From positions 1 through 16,348 of the forward strand of contig JAKALF010000014.1 of NCBI GenBank assembly GCA_021813265.1: a stretch of 16,348 nt of DNA. Reading direction: 5' to 3'. The notes under the pieces are model-generated. The model was not told the DNA's origin. It saw nothing but the letters and a program-made list of their open reading frames with translations, and did no database searches. Below, in pieces: positions 6,866-12,909 of this stretch (its first letter is position 1; the number at the start of each line of letters is the position of its first letter). The stretch is from a bacterium. GTDB taxonomy: Bacteria > Patescibacteriota > Minisyncoccia > UBA6257 > GWB1-50-10. A program made the position numbers and the translations under genes.

Positions 6866-7363
6866 TTAGAGACAGACCCTTACTAAAGGGTTTTCTGGAT
6901 GACCACTCCAATATTCATCTTGGGTAGTTATGAAAAATTCTCGGAATAATATTTTTACTTCTCCTCGTAGTATCCCTTTGGTGATTTCTGGGAATTTTAT
7001 TCGATGTCTCTCTGGCATATGGGCCGGCTGAAAATGCGTCGCTCCACCGTATGGATCTTCAAGCGAGTATACCACTCTTTTTATCCGACTATTTAGTATC
7101 GCCCCGAAACACATTACGCATGGTTCAAGCGTTGTATAGATTGTCATCTCATTACCTAATTTATGATTTCTATCTAACGCTTCTCGCAATGCTCTCATTT
7201 CCCCATGATCCAACCTGGTGTTACCATCTCCCGTTCGATGTCCTTTTCCCCATACTTTATTTCCTCTTACGACAACAGCACCAACGGGCAGTTCGTCTTC
7301 TTTCAAAGCAAGCTTCGCTTCTTCCAATGCCAACCTCATAAATTTTATGTCCTCATTTCCCAT
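6866..7363 (-). CDS. Cytidine/nucleoside deaminase family (TadA/guanine deaminase-like) zinc enzyme
   Basis: A 165-aa zinc deaminase. The zinc site is H53-G54-E55 (DHGEM, in place of the usual HAE) and P81-C82-x2-C85 (PCVMC), followed by GAILNSRIKRVVYSLEDPYGGA as in the TadA/nucleoside deaminase group. E55 is the proton shuttle. The HGE variant and the C-terminal stretch (FREFF, DEYWSGHPENP) make it unlike canonical tRNA adenosine deaminase. A free base or nucleoside/nucleotide substrate is possible, but sequence alone does not decide. It is the first gene of a minus-strand run of five, preceded by a recognisable promoter at 7414-7441 with an inverted repeat. The leader of about 44 nt contains the palindrome AAGACGTCTT (7373-7382). 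Confidence 0.85.
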   Translation of the reverse strand: MGNEDIKFMRLALEEAKLALKEDELPVGAVVVRGNKVWGKGHRTGDGNTRLDHGEMRALREALDRNHKLGNEMTIYTTLEPCVMCFGAILNSRIKRVVYSLEDPYGGATHFQPAHMPERHRIKFPEITKGILRGEVKILFREFFITTQDEYWSGHPENPLVRVCL

Positions 7364-7413
7364 ACTCTTTTTAAGACGTCTTGCGTGGATAACAACTGCG
7401 TAAGACTCTCCTC

Positions 7414-7441
7414 ATTATTGACTTACACCCTCTGAAGTCAA
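7414..7441 (-). promoter_or_regulatory. Promoter of the deaminase operon with operator-like inverted repeat
   Basis: On the minus strand TTGACT (7441-7436) and AATAAT (7419-7414) are spaced 16 nt. This places the transcription start near 7407, about 44 nt before the deaminase ATG. TTGACTT and AAGTCAA (7441-7435 and 7424-7418) are perfect 7-bp inverted arms 10 nt apart that cover the -35 and reach the -10, the typical position of a repressor operator. The leader also holds the 10-bp palindrome AAGACGTCTT at 7373-7382. Confidence 0.6.
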
Positions 7442-7446
7442 GTTAT

Positions 7447-8130
7447 TTAATTAAGGTAGGCAAACGTATCTTTACTCAATTTAATAGTTCCGTAGTTAAG
7501 TTTATGTAGTAACCGTAGAGCGTCTCCTATATCGTTTTTAGTTAAATGTTTATCTTCAAACAAAATCATTTCGGGTTTTATTCTCTCAAACGGAACTGTT
7601 TTTATGATTTCATAATCGTATCCTTCAGTATCAATATGTAAAAAATCAATTTTCTCAACATGATATTTTTTAAGCAGCGACTCAAGTGATAGACAAGAAA
7701 TTTGCTCTCTAATAAAATATTTATCAAAGTTTGGAACCCCATCGCGATGTTTTAAAATAACTTTTTTATTAAATGATCCAATTTGATCATACCATCAAGG
7801 ATTATTCGGCTCATGATTTTCCTCAATTCGATAAAATATTTTATTCCCGTCTTTTTCACTAATAGCGATATTTTCAAAAATTAAACCATTTTGATTTTCG
7901 TAGGTTTTCTTTAATCTTTTGAACAGAAATGGAATTGGCTCTATTAATATTCCTTTCCAGTGATATTTCATTATGTAACTATGAATCGGATCACCGGTTT
8001 GTCCATCATTGGAACCGATTTGAATAAAAAAGAAATCATTGGTTGAAATAGCGCGATCTTTAATGATTTGATGAGTCTTTGGATCAGTCACTGATAATGG
8101 AAGATTAACTAAGGCTTTTCTACTCTTCAT
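7447..8130 (-). pseudogene. FkbM-family SAM-dependent methyltransferase interrupted by in-frame TGA
   Basis: One continuous frame of 228 codons encodes an FkbM-type methyltransferase, except that codon 112 is TGA (7795-7797). Before it: the SAM-binding motif FFFIQIGSNDG (33-43) and the acidic IEP (63-65). After it: WYDQIGSFN (113-121), the second conserved segment FLHIDTEGYDYE (163-174), and a natural end at TAA 7447-7449. Both halves match the family in the same frame, so this is a single nonsense change and not a frameshift. FkbM enzymes O-methylate sugars or small molecules and often sit near surface polysaccharide genes; none are seen here. TGA ends several intact genes in this window, so recoding is unlikely. 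Either the gene is decayed or the base is a sequencing error. It is richer in A/T than secA or rmuC. Confidence 0.85.
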
Positions 8131-8136
8131 ACTCTA

Positions 8137-8142
8137 ATTATA
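8137..8142 (-). promoter_or_regulatory. Consensus -10 box next to the FkbM start (leaderless mRNA)
   Basis: A perfect TATAAT lies only 6 nt before the ATG of the FkbM gene on the minus strand. Normal spacing would start transcription at or within a base of the A of ATG, giving a leaderless transcript. No Shine-Dalgarno site exists and the -35 is poor. It sits in the 29-nt gap after the second ASCH gene. Confidence 0.5.
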
Positions 8143-8159
8143 TTTCTTTTCGTCACGTA

Positions 8160-8504
8160 CTATGTTTTTAAAAGTTTAAACTCTATAATTTTTACGATCG
8201 TATTCAAATTAACTTTATCTCCGTAATATTTTCCATATGTTTTAAGCATTTCTTTTTTACTTTTATATTTTTCGTGTCCTTTAAAATCTTTTTTCTCGAT
8301 TTCCATTAACTTCTTTTCGCGAATATTCATGATTTCCGCGTTCGCGAATTTTTCTTTTGTTTCCCAATACAGCAATTCTACCTTATCACCAACCTTCAAA
8401 TTTTTATCGTCAAATAAACGCCACGTGACGGTTTTTCTACCCGAAAGAATATCTTCCACTAAACGATATCGGAATTTGAGTGTTTTTATATTCCTATTTT
8501 CCAT
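8160..8504 (-). CDS. ASCH-domain protein, 114 aa
   Basis: A compact ASCH domain: TLKFRYRLVEDILSG (9-23) with RKTVTWR, then NLKVGDKVELLYW (35-47), the classic IxxGxKTxTxR and (L/K)xxGDxV motifs of the family, followed by a strand and a lysine-rich helical region. The expected role is recognition of RNA or a modified nucleotide; some ASCH proteins act in RNA metabolism or as small hydrolases. It is not closely similar to the ASCH protein at 6414-6851, which is the ESRWY type. The gene ends with TAG, 29 nt before the FkbM start. No Shine-Dalgarno site precedes the ATG. The upstream sequence also carries a divergent plus-strand promoter for a candidate small RNA. Confidence 0.82.
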   Translation of the reverse strand: MENRNIKTLKFRYRLVEDILSGRKTVTWRLFDDKNLKVGDKVELLYWETKEKFANAEIMNIREKKLMEIEKKDFKGHEKYKSKKEMLKTYGKYYGDKVNLNTIVKIIEFKLLKT

Positions 8505-8525
8505 GACGCTTTTTTTATTTATTCA

Positions 8526-8555
8526 TTGACTATACCATGGGGATAGGTATATACT
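8526..8555 (+). promoter_or_regulatory. Plus-strand promoter of the candidate ncRNA
   Basis: TTGACT (8526-8531) and TATACT (8550-8555) with an 18-nt spacer resemble a sigma-70 promoter. An overlapping TATATA at 8548-8553 gives 16 nt. No protein gene lies downstream on this strand, but a folded segment ending in a strong plus-strand terminator does. It is divergent from the ASCH gene starting at 8504. Confidence 0.55.
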
Positions 8556-8561
8556 GTATCT

Positions 8562-8677
8562 AACGTCGGAGTAGGCTTATGGCCGAACAACGAGGCGTTT
8601 GTGGGACGCCTACAATGAGCTTTAGCTCAAGAGACCGACTCCCCCGCTAGCAAAATCCTGCTGGCGTTTTTCTTTTT
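8562..8677 (+). ncRNA. Candidate small structured RNA, about 110-115 nt
   Basis: This segment lies between a plus-strand promoter (8526-8555) and a plus-strand terminator (8645-8677) and has no credible ORF. A closing helix GTCGG (8565-8569) / CCGAC (8635-8639) would enclose three hairpins: GGC/GCC (8574-8576, 8582-8584), AGGCGT/ACGCCT (8593-8598, 8606-8611; 7-nt loop) and TGAGC/GCTCA (8616-8620, 8625-8629; TTTA loop). An alternative closing helix is GGAGT/ACTCC. I cannot match it to a named RNA family such as 4.5S, 6S, tmRNA or the common riboswitches. Its 3' end runs antisense over the last about 50 nt of the 2H phosphoesterase gene. The support is structural only. Confidence 0.5.
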
Positions 8678-9286
8678 ATTATCTTTTTCACCATCGGTCA
8701 CGATATGTACACTTTCGACTCTGAAGTTTGTCATGGGAGCAATTTTACTTAATTCCTTGCAAATTGCATCTAACTTGTCTTGTTGATTTCTTGTATGTCC
8801 AACTGTTATATGCGGCTGGAATTGATCTAATACATATGGATTACCGTATTGCATCAATAATTCTTTCTGTCTTTTACTATATTGTCTGTGCGGCGCAAGA
8901 TAATCTTCATCAATACAGCTTCCTTTCAGTTTTACAATTTCTTCAACAATTTTTTTATGCATTCCATTCAATATTACATTCATTTTTATTTCCAGAAAAA
9001 ATAATCCGAAAGGGAAATAATTTACTTTCCCCATTTCAATTTCGAAGATTTTCTGACTCTCGGTTATTTCTTTGACTTTCTTAACAATCAATTCCAGATT
9101 TTCTCTCGGCACACTTAAGTCATATAGATTCAAGTGTGGGCATTCGCCTCCTGCAAAACTTTTATTTGCACCGTACTCCCCAACCAATAAGTTGTTCATC
9201 TCAACTATATCCCGTCGCAATTCTAGTTTTTCTATATCAACACTTATTCCAATCCATACGCAATTTTGGTTGTTTTTCTCGCTCAT
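8627..9286 (-). CDS. 2H phosphoesterase / 2'-5' RNA ligase-like protein
   Basis: A 219-aa protein with two H-x-(T/N)-h motifs about 108 residues apart: H51-L-N53-L in the segment CPHLNLY and H159-I-T161-V in QPHITVGH. The second is canonical. The first has Asn where Thr is usual. The 2H (LigT/CPDase) fold acts on 2',3'-cyclic or 2'-5' phosphodiester bonds in RNA or nucleotides. The start is ATG 9284-9286, because the longer frame (ATG 9364) runs into secA. The AAGGA spanning the secA stop codon gives a ribosome-binding site. A gap of 10 nt after secA implies co-transcription. The last about 15 residues (KKKNASRILLAGESVS) are encoded by the opposite-strand terminator hairpin and probably are not part of the fold. 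Confidence 0.8.
   Translation of the reverse strand: MSEKNNQNCVWIGISVDIEKLELRRDIVEMNNLLVGEYGANKSFAGGECPHLNLYDLSVPRENLELIVKKVKEITESQKIFEIEMGKVNYFPFGLFFLEIKMNVILNGMHKKIVEEIVKLKGSCIDEDYLAPHRQYSKRQKELLMQYGNPYVLDQFQPHITVGHTRNQQDKLDAICKELSKIAPMTNFRVESVHIVTDGEKDNKKKNASRILLAGESVS
8645..8677 (+). terminator. Plus-strand intrinsic terminator of the candidate ncRNA
   Basis: The stem CGCTAGCA (8645-8652) / TGCTGGCG (8659-8666), 8 bp with one G-U pair and a 6-nt loop, is followed by TTTTTCTTTTT (8667-8677). The T run is only on the plus-strand side, so it terminates a plus-strand transcript, although no plus-strand protein gene precedes it. Confidence 0.75.
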
Positions 9287-9296
9287 ATTTTTGTCC

Positions 9297-11804
9297 TTAC
9301 GCTCCATGGCATCTTTTATACTTCTTCCCGCTTCCACATGGACAAGGGTCGTTTCTCCCAACATTTTTGTATTCTTGAGACAGTCGATTTCCAGGGATTT
9401 TTTTCTCTTGCGGTTTTAAGTTATCTGTTTTGATTTCTAAAATCTGAAACGCCGTGTTAAAAGTTAAATGTTCAAACGCATTTTGAAGCTTTTGATACAA
9501 AAGGTGAGCTTCTCTTCTGTATTCCACGATAGGTTCATGCTGCGCGTACGCGCGTATATTTACTGTTTCTCTCAAGCTTTCCAAATCTTCCAGGTGATCA
9601 ATCCATAATGTATCCAGAATACGAACTAAGTGTTGAGAAATAATAACTGATCGTTCTTTTTCTATTTCCTTCGGGAAAGACGCCAACCTTTCTTTCGCCT
9701 CTTTTAATGTTTTTTCATGTTGATCGTCCGGTTCCCCCTTCTCCGCGTTTTCAAGGTTTGTGACATAGGTTGTAAGGATATCGGAAAGCAGTGGAAGTAT
9801 TTCGTTATCGGTTCCCGCTTTGAGTAATTTTTCACGGCGCGCGTAAAAAGCCGTTCGTTGTTTATTCAAAACATCATCAAATTCAAGAAGTCTTTTTCTG
9901 ATGTCAAAGTTATTACCCTCAACCTTAGTCTGAGCCTGATTTACCGATCGCGATACCATACGGGATTCAATGGGAACATCTTCGGGAAATTTCATAGCCT
10001 GCATCATATTTTTGATGCGATCTCCTCCGAAAATACGCATAAGATCGTCTTCAAGCGAGAGAAAAAACTGCGTGCATCCTGGATCCCCCTGTCTTCCTGA
10101 TCGCCCTCGAAGTTGGTTGTCAATCCTGCGCGCTTCATGTCGTTCGGTTCCTATAACATGAAGTCCCCCTAAATCTCGTATTTCTTGGGCACGCGTTTCA
10201 TTGTACGGGGATCCACCGAGCACGATATCGACACCGCGACCCGCCATGTTGGTTGCGACCGTAACGGATCCCTTCTTTCCCGCTTGAGCGATGATCATAC
10301 CTTCACGTTCATTATTTTTCGCGTTTAACACTTCGTGACGTATTCCCGCGTTTGAAAGATATGAAGAGATAACCTCATTATTATTGATGGACGTAGTTCC
10401 TAAAAGCACCGGGATTCCTTTTTCATTAAGTTCTTTTACCCTTTTCGTTATCGCGTTATATTTTGAATGTTTGTCTTTATAAATCAAATCCGGAAGATCT
10501 TTTCGTATCACCGGCTTGTTGGGGGGTATCACGGAAACGTTCAAATCGTATACCTTATGAAATTCTTCACCCGATGTTTCCGCGGTACCGGTCATACCGG
10601 ATATTTTTTTATACAACCTGAAATAATTTTGAATAGTGATCTGCGCGAAGGTTCTATTTTCTTGTTTTACAAAAACCCCTTCTTTAGCTTCAATGGCCTG
10701 GTGAAGTCCTCTTGAATATCTTCTCCCTAAAAGAATACGTCCCGTGAATTCATCAACGATTAAAATTTCGTCATTTTTAACGACATAATCTTTATCCTTT
10801 TTAAACAACGCCTTGGCTTTAAGACTTTCTTGAAGATAGTGAACGAGACGAGAATGATCCGGCGCGAAGATATTTTGAATTCCCAAAACGCGCTCAACCT
10901 TGTTTATTCCCTCTTCGGTAATATTGACGGTCCTCAACTTCTCATCCACTTCATAGTCTGTTTCCTCCGAAAATACGGAAACTATTCTTGCGAATACTTT
11001 GTAATATTCACTGGACTCTTCATCGGGAGCGGCAATAATGAGCGGAGTGCGCGCTTCATCGATTAAAATACTATCGACCTCGTCAATAATGGCGTAATAG
11101 TGGTCTCTTTGAACACATTCGTTAAGAGAAAGAACGAGATTATCTCGGAGAAAGTCAAATCCAAATTCATGATTCGTTCCATAAGTAATATCAGCCTGAT
11201 ATGCTTCTTTACGCGATATAGGTCTTAAAAACGTTTCAACAACCTTAAACGATCCCTCCTTGTCTCGTTCTATATCGAGTTTACTAGATTCAGAGCCCGC
11301 GAACGCGGGATCATATTGATAGGCTACGTCATGAACGATACAGGAAACTGTCAGTCCTAGGGCGTAATATATCTGTCCCATCCAAACCGTATCACGTTTT
11401 GCGAGATAGTCGTTTACGGTAATGACGTGAGTTCCTTTTCCTGAAAGGGCGTTTAAATACGCGGGAAGGGTTGCCACAAGAGTCTTTCCTTCTCCGGTAA
11501 ACATTTGAGCGACATTTCCTTCATGAAGAACCATGCCGCCAATAAGTTGTACGTCAAAATGCCTCTGTTTTAAAGTTCGTTTTGATGCTTCACGGACAAG
11601 AGCAAAGGCCTCCGGAAGCAGTTCGTTCAACCCTTCATCTAAATCAGCAAATTCCCGAGCCCGCTTTTTGAGACCAAGAGAAATTTGACGAATTTCATCA
11701 TCGCTTAAGCTTTTTAAAGATTCTTCCCGTTTATTAATATCCAGAACTATTGACTGTAAACGCGAAATGCTTCTATCAGGAATAATTTTTGAGAAAAAAG
11801 ACAT
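9297..11804 (-). CDS. secA: Preprotein translocase ATPase SecA
   Basis: An 835-aa SecA, the ATPase that drives preproteins through SecYEG at the cytoplasmic membrane. Motifs: Walker A MFTGEGKT (101-108) after the family sequence RHFDVQLIGGMVLHEGNVAQ (81-100), VNDYLAKRD (130-138), Walker B DEVDSILIDEARTP (241-254), and the helicase motifs ATNMAGRGVDI and QLRGRSGRQGDPG. The C-terminus ends in a SEC-C zinc motif, CPCGSGKKYKRCHG, with C821, C823, C832 and H833, which binds SecB or ribosomes in known SecAs. A 40-residue charged insert lies just before Walker B (about 163-205). Length is normal for the family. There is no Shine-Dalgarno site. A promoter, TTGTTT-17-TACTAT, lies about 14 nt upstream, preceded by a highly structured leader. 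The 2H phosphoesterase follows after 10 nt. Confidence 0.98.
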   Translation of the reverse strand: MSFFSKIIPDRSISRLQSIVLDINKREESLKSLSDDEIRQISLGLKKRAREFADLDEGLNELLPEAFALVREASKRTLKQRHFDVQLIGGMVLHEGNVAQMFTGEGKTLVATLPAYLNALSGKGTHVITVNDYLAKRDTVWMGQIYYALGLTVSCIVHDVAYQYDPAFAGSESSKLDIERDKEGSFKVVETFLRPISRKEAYQADITYGTNHEFGFDFLRDNLVLSLNECVQRDHYYAIIDEVDSILIDEARTPLIIAAPDEESSEYYKVFARIVSVFSEETDYEVDEKLRTVNITEEGINKVERVLGIQNIFAPDHSRLVHYLQESLKAKALFKKDKDYVVKNDEILIVDEFTGRILLGRRYSRGLHQAIEAKEGVFVKQENRTFAQITIQNYFRLYKKISGMTGTAETSGEEFHKVYDLNVSVIPPNKPVIRKDLPDLIYKDKHSKYNAITKRVKELNEKGIPVLLGTTSINNNEVISSYLSNAGIRHEVLNAKNNEREGMIIAQAGKKGSVTVATNMAGRGVDIVLGGSPYNETRAQEIRDLGGLHVIGTERHEARRIDNQLRGRSGRQGDPGCTQFFLSLEDDLMRIFGGDRIKNMMQAMKFPEDVPIESRMVSRSVNQAQTKVEGNNFDIRKRLLEFDDVLNKQRTAFYARREKLLKAGTDNEILPLLSDILTTYVTNLENAEKGEPDDQHEKTLKEAKERLASFPKEIEKERSVIISQHLVRILDTLWIDHLEDLESLRETVNIRAYAQHEPIVEYRREAHLLYQKLQNAFEHLTFNTAFQILEIKTDNLKPQEKKIPGNRLSQEYKNVGRNDPCPCGSGKKYKRCHGA

Positions 11805-11818
11805 ATAATTTTAATGAA

Positions 11819-11847
11819 ATAGTACCATTTCACGACTCGAGAAACAA
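11819..11847 (-). promoter_or_regulatory. Proximal secA promoter
   Basis: On the minus strand TTGTTT (11847-11842) and TACTAT (11824-11819) are 17 nt apart, 14 nt before the secA ATG. The mRNA leader would be about 7-8 nt with no ribosome-binding site. The -35 abuts the 11-bp inverted repeat at 11848-11887, which could influence access to it. Confidence 0.5.
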
Positions 11848-11887
11848 TCCGCGCAAACCCACCTTCTAAAAGCTAAGTTTGCGCGGA
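11848..11887. repeat. Perfect 11-bp inverted repeat upstream of secA (hairpin A)
   Basis: TCCGCGCAAAC (11848-11858) and GTTTGCGCGGA (11877-11887) are perfectly complementary around an 18-nt spacer. There is no T run on either side, so this is not a simple terminator. It directly adjoins a second long inverted repeat (11886-11946) and the -35 of the proximal secA promoter. Confidence 0.75.
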
Positions 11888-11946
11888 GGCGGATAGTGGT
11901 GACCTCCAATTTTTTGTGTTGAGTGAGTGCGCAATCTATCCGCCTC
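11886..11946. repeat. Perfect 11-bp inverted repeat upstream of secA (hairpin B)
   Basis: GAGGCGGATAG (11886-11896) and CTATCCGCCTC (11936-11946) are perfectly complementary, enclosing 39 nt. They share two bases with the arm of hairpin A, so the two stems compete or stack. The enclosed loop carries TGTTGAGTG (11917-11925), a perfect 9-nt complement of 12080-12088. The region has no credible ORF; a 74-aa frame across it is only a by-product of the repeats. Confidence 0.75.
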
Positions 11947-11982
11947 TTTAAGCATAAAGTATTGAAAAATAGCGCGCAAGGC

Positions 11983-12008
11983 AATAAAAACCACCCCCGA
12001 AGGGGTGG
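11983..12008 (-). terminator. UUCG-loop intrinsic terminator upstream of secA
   Basis: On the minus strand CCACCCC-TTCG-GGGGTGG (12008-11991) is followed by TTTTTATT (11990-11983). A 7-bp GC-rich stem with the very stable UUCG tetraloop and a U run is a textbook terminator. It lies about 80 nt downstream of the strong promoter at 12094-12121 and about 180 nt before secA. It therefore ends a short RNA or acts as an attenuator. Confidence 0.88.
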
Positions 12009-12088
12009 AAATTTGAGGGTTTCCTTGAATTTCATTGCTAGTTAGTTAAAACCAGCTAGTAAGACAAGGAAACTGCAACCACTCAACA
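11983..12088 (-). ncRNA. Candidate small RNA / secA leader RNA, about 105 nt
   Basis: The transcript predicted between the strong promoter (12094-12121) and the UUCG terminator (11983-12008) is about 105 nt and has no credible ORF. It folds as GTTTCCTTG (12073-12065) paired with CAAGGAAAC (12027-12019), a perfect 9-bp helix. That helix encloses an imperfect CTAG...CTAG hairpin and is extended by TTGAG (12086-12082) with CTCAA (12017-12013). The very 5' end TGTTGAGTG (12088-12080) can instead pair with CACTCAACA (11925-11917), beyond the terminator. I recognise no known family. It may be an independent sRNA or an attenuator for secA. Confidence 0.55.
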
Positions 12089-12093
12089 TGATA

Positions 12094-12121
12094 AGTATAG
12101 CACAAGTACAAGAAGTGTCAA
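12094..12121 (-). promoter_or_regulatory. Strong sigma-70-like promoter of the secA leader / small RNA
   Basis: On the minus strand the perfect -35 TTGACA (12121-12116), a 16-nt spacer ending in TGC (an extended -10), and TATACT (12099-12094) form one of the two best promoters in the window. The predicted start is near 12087, about 280 nt upstream of secA, with a terminator in between. Confidence 0.8.
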
Positions 12122-12127
12122 GGGGAA

Positions 12128-12790
12128 CTAGAACTTCCTCGTTATCTTGGTGGTCATTGAATCTATTCCCACGGCAGCATTAATGCATAGTTTTGTAACT
12201 ATTCCAGTCTCAAAAGGTGGAAAGAAAAATCTTATAGGTTCACTATCTTTCTTACCTATAAGATATTCATCCAGAGTTTCTTGGCATATTTGCTGAAGGA
12301 TGGAACTCATGCGTATAATGTTCTCCTTCTTGAATTTTTCATGAGTTGAAATAAATTTAGCGAGTTTCTCTTTATTTCTGGATATGAAAGAATCTAAGTC
12401 GTTTCCAAGACCAACGTGAACGGTAAAAGAAATTTTACTTCCGTCTATGAGTTTTCCGGAAACGACGATATCGTCCCAACGATAGCTGAATATAAAATCT
12501 CTTTTCGCATAATCACAGTCGAAAATAATTCGATAAACGTTACCAGGTATTTTTTTGTCTTTCTTCCATAAAAAATACTTGCTTGTCTCAGTGACTGCAG
12601 AATCATGAATTCTTATCAGTATCGAGTTCTTTTCATACGAAGGAACTATTTTCGTCTTAATATTTTTTTGTAGAATGCCCTGTGATACCATTAAAAGAAT
12701 CACTATTGAAGGAGCAAGGTAAAAAAGATATGTTGGTAAAGGAAAAACTCCCAAAGTAGACATTAAAAGAACAAGGCTGAATATAACCAC
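12128..12790 (-). CDS. Hypothetical membrane-anchored protein (likely 5'-extended, with in-frame TAG)
   Basis: The family is not recognised. The open part (220 aa from GTG 12790) has two hydrophobic segments, about residues 1-16 and 18-40, then a cytoplasmic or extracytoplasmic domain of about 180 residues of mixed strands and helices. That domain includes an amphipathic charged helix (residues about 140-180, with KEKLAKFISTHEKFKKEN). It faintly recalls band-7-like domains, but no motif proves it. The true start appears to be upstream: ATG 12866-12868 has AAGGAG at ideal 7-nt spacing and a consensus promoter. It is in frame and encodes MENRKWLWLMY, then TAG (12833-12835), then FLDPILSSLIIIGF leading into the first membrane helix. 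The GTG used here has no proper ribosome-binding site and would shorten that helix. Confidence 0.6.
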   Translation of the reverse strand: MVIFSLVLLMSTLGVFPLPTYLFYLAPSIVILLMVSQGILQKNIKTKIVPSYEKNSILIRIHDSAVTETSKYFLWKKDKKIPGNVYRIIFDCDYAKRDFIFSYRWDDIVVSGKLIDGSKISFTVHVGLGNDLDSFISRNKEKLAKFISTHEKFKKENIIRMSSILQQICQETLDEYLIGKKDSEPIRFFFPPFETGIVTKLCINAAVGIDSMTTKITRKF

Positions 12791-12909
12791 GAATCCTATG
12801 ATTATTAACGAAGATAGTATCGGATCGAGAAACTAGTACATAAGCCATAGCCATTTTCTATTTTCCATTTCATTTCTCCTTAATTTAATTATGAAATTTT
12901 ACTGAATAA

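Noticed and set aside
6852..6911. 20-residue N-terminal extension of the ASCH protein
   Set aside because: It would overlap the deaminase reading frame by 46 nt, and the extra residues are not ASCH-like, while MEHLAIMKKSW begins the family sequence.
7795..7797. TGA recoded as glycine or tryptophan (alternative genetic code)
   Set aside because: TGA terminates intact genes at 1468, 4842, 5952, 14797 and 15425, including an ATGA stop/start overlap. A genome with reassigned TGA would not do this.
8558..8564. Integron attC core (ATCTAAC) near the candidate ncRNA
   Set aside because: It fits RYYYAAC by chance, but no GTTRRRY partner with the required symmetric arms lies downstream.
8565..8639. 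tRNA-His-like gene (7-nt loop TTGTGGG with GTG in anticodon position)
   Set aside because: There is no T-loop consensus (TTCGA), the D-arm is too short with 8 nt before the anticodon-like stem, and the closing stem is 5 bp and not 7. The arms resemble a cloverleaf only superficially.
9287..9364. 26-residue N-terminal extension of the 2H phosphoesterase
   Set aside because: It lies antiphase inside the conserved SecA zinc tail. ATG 9286 has an AAGGA site and avoids any overlap.
11811..12035. 74-aa minus-strand ORF upstream of secA
   Set aside because: It runs through the terminator and both long inverted repeats, has no ribosome-binding site, and its content (RRIDCAL, RLRANLAFRRWV) reflects repeat arms and not a protein.
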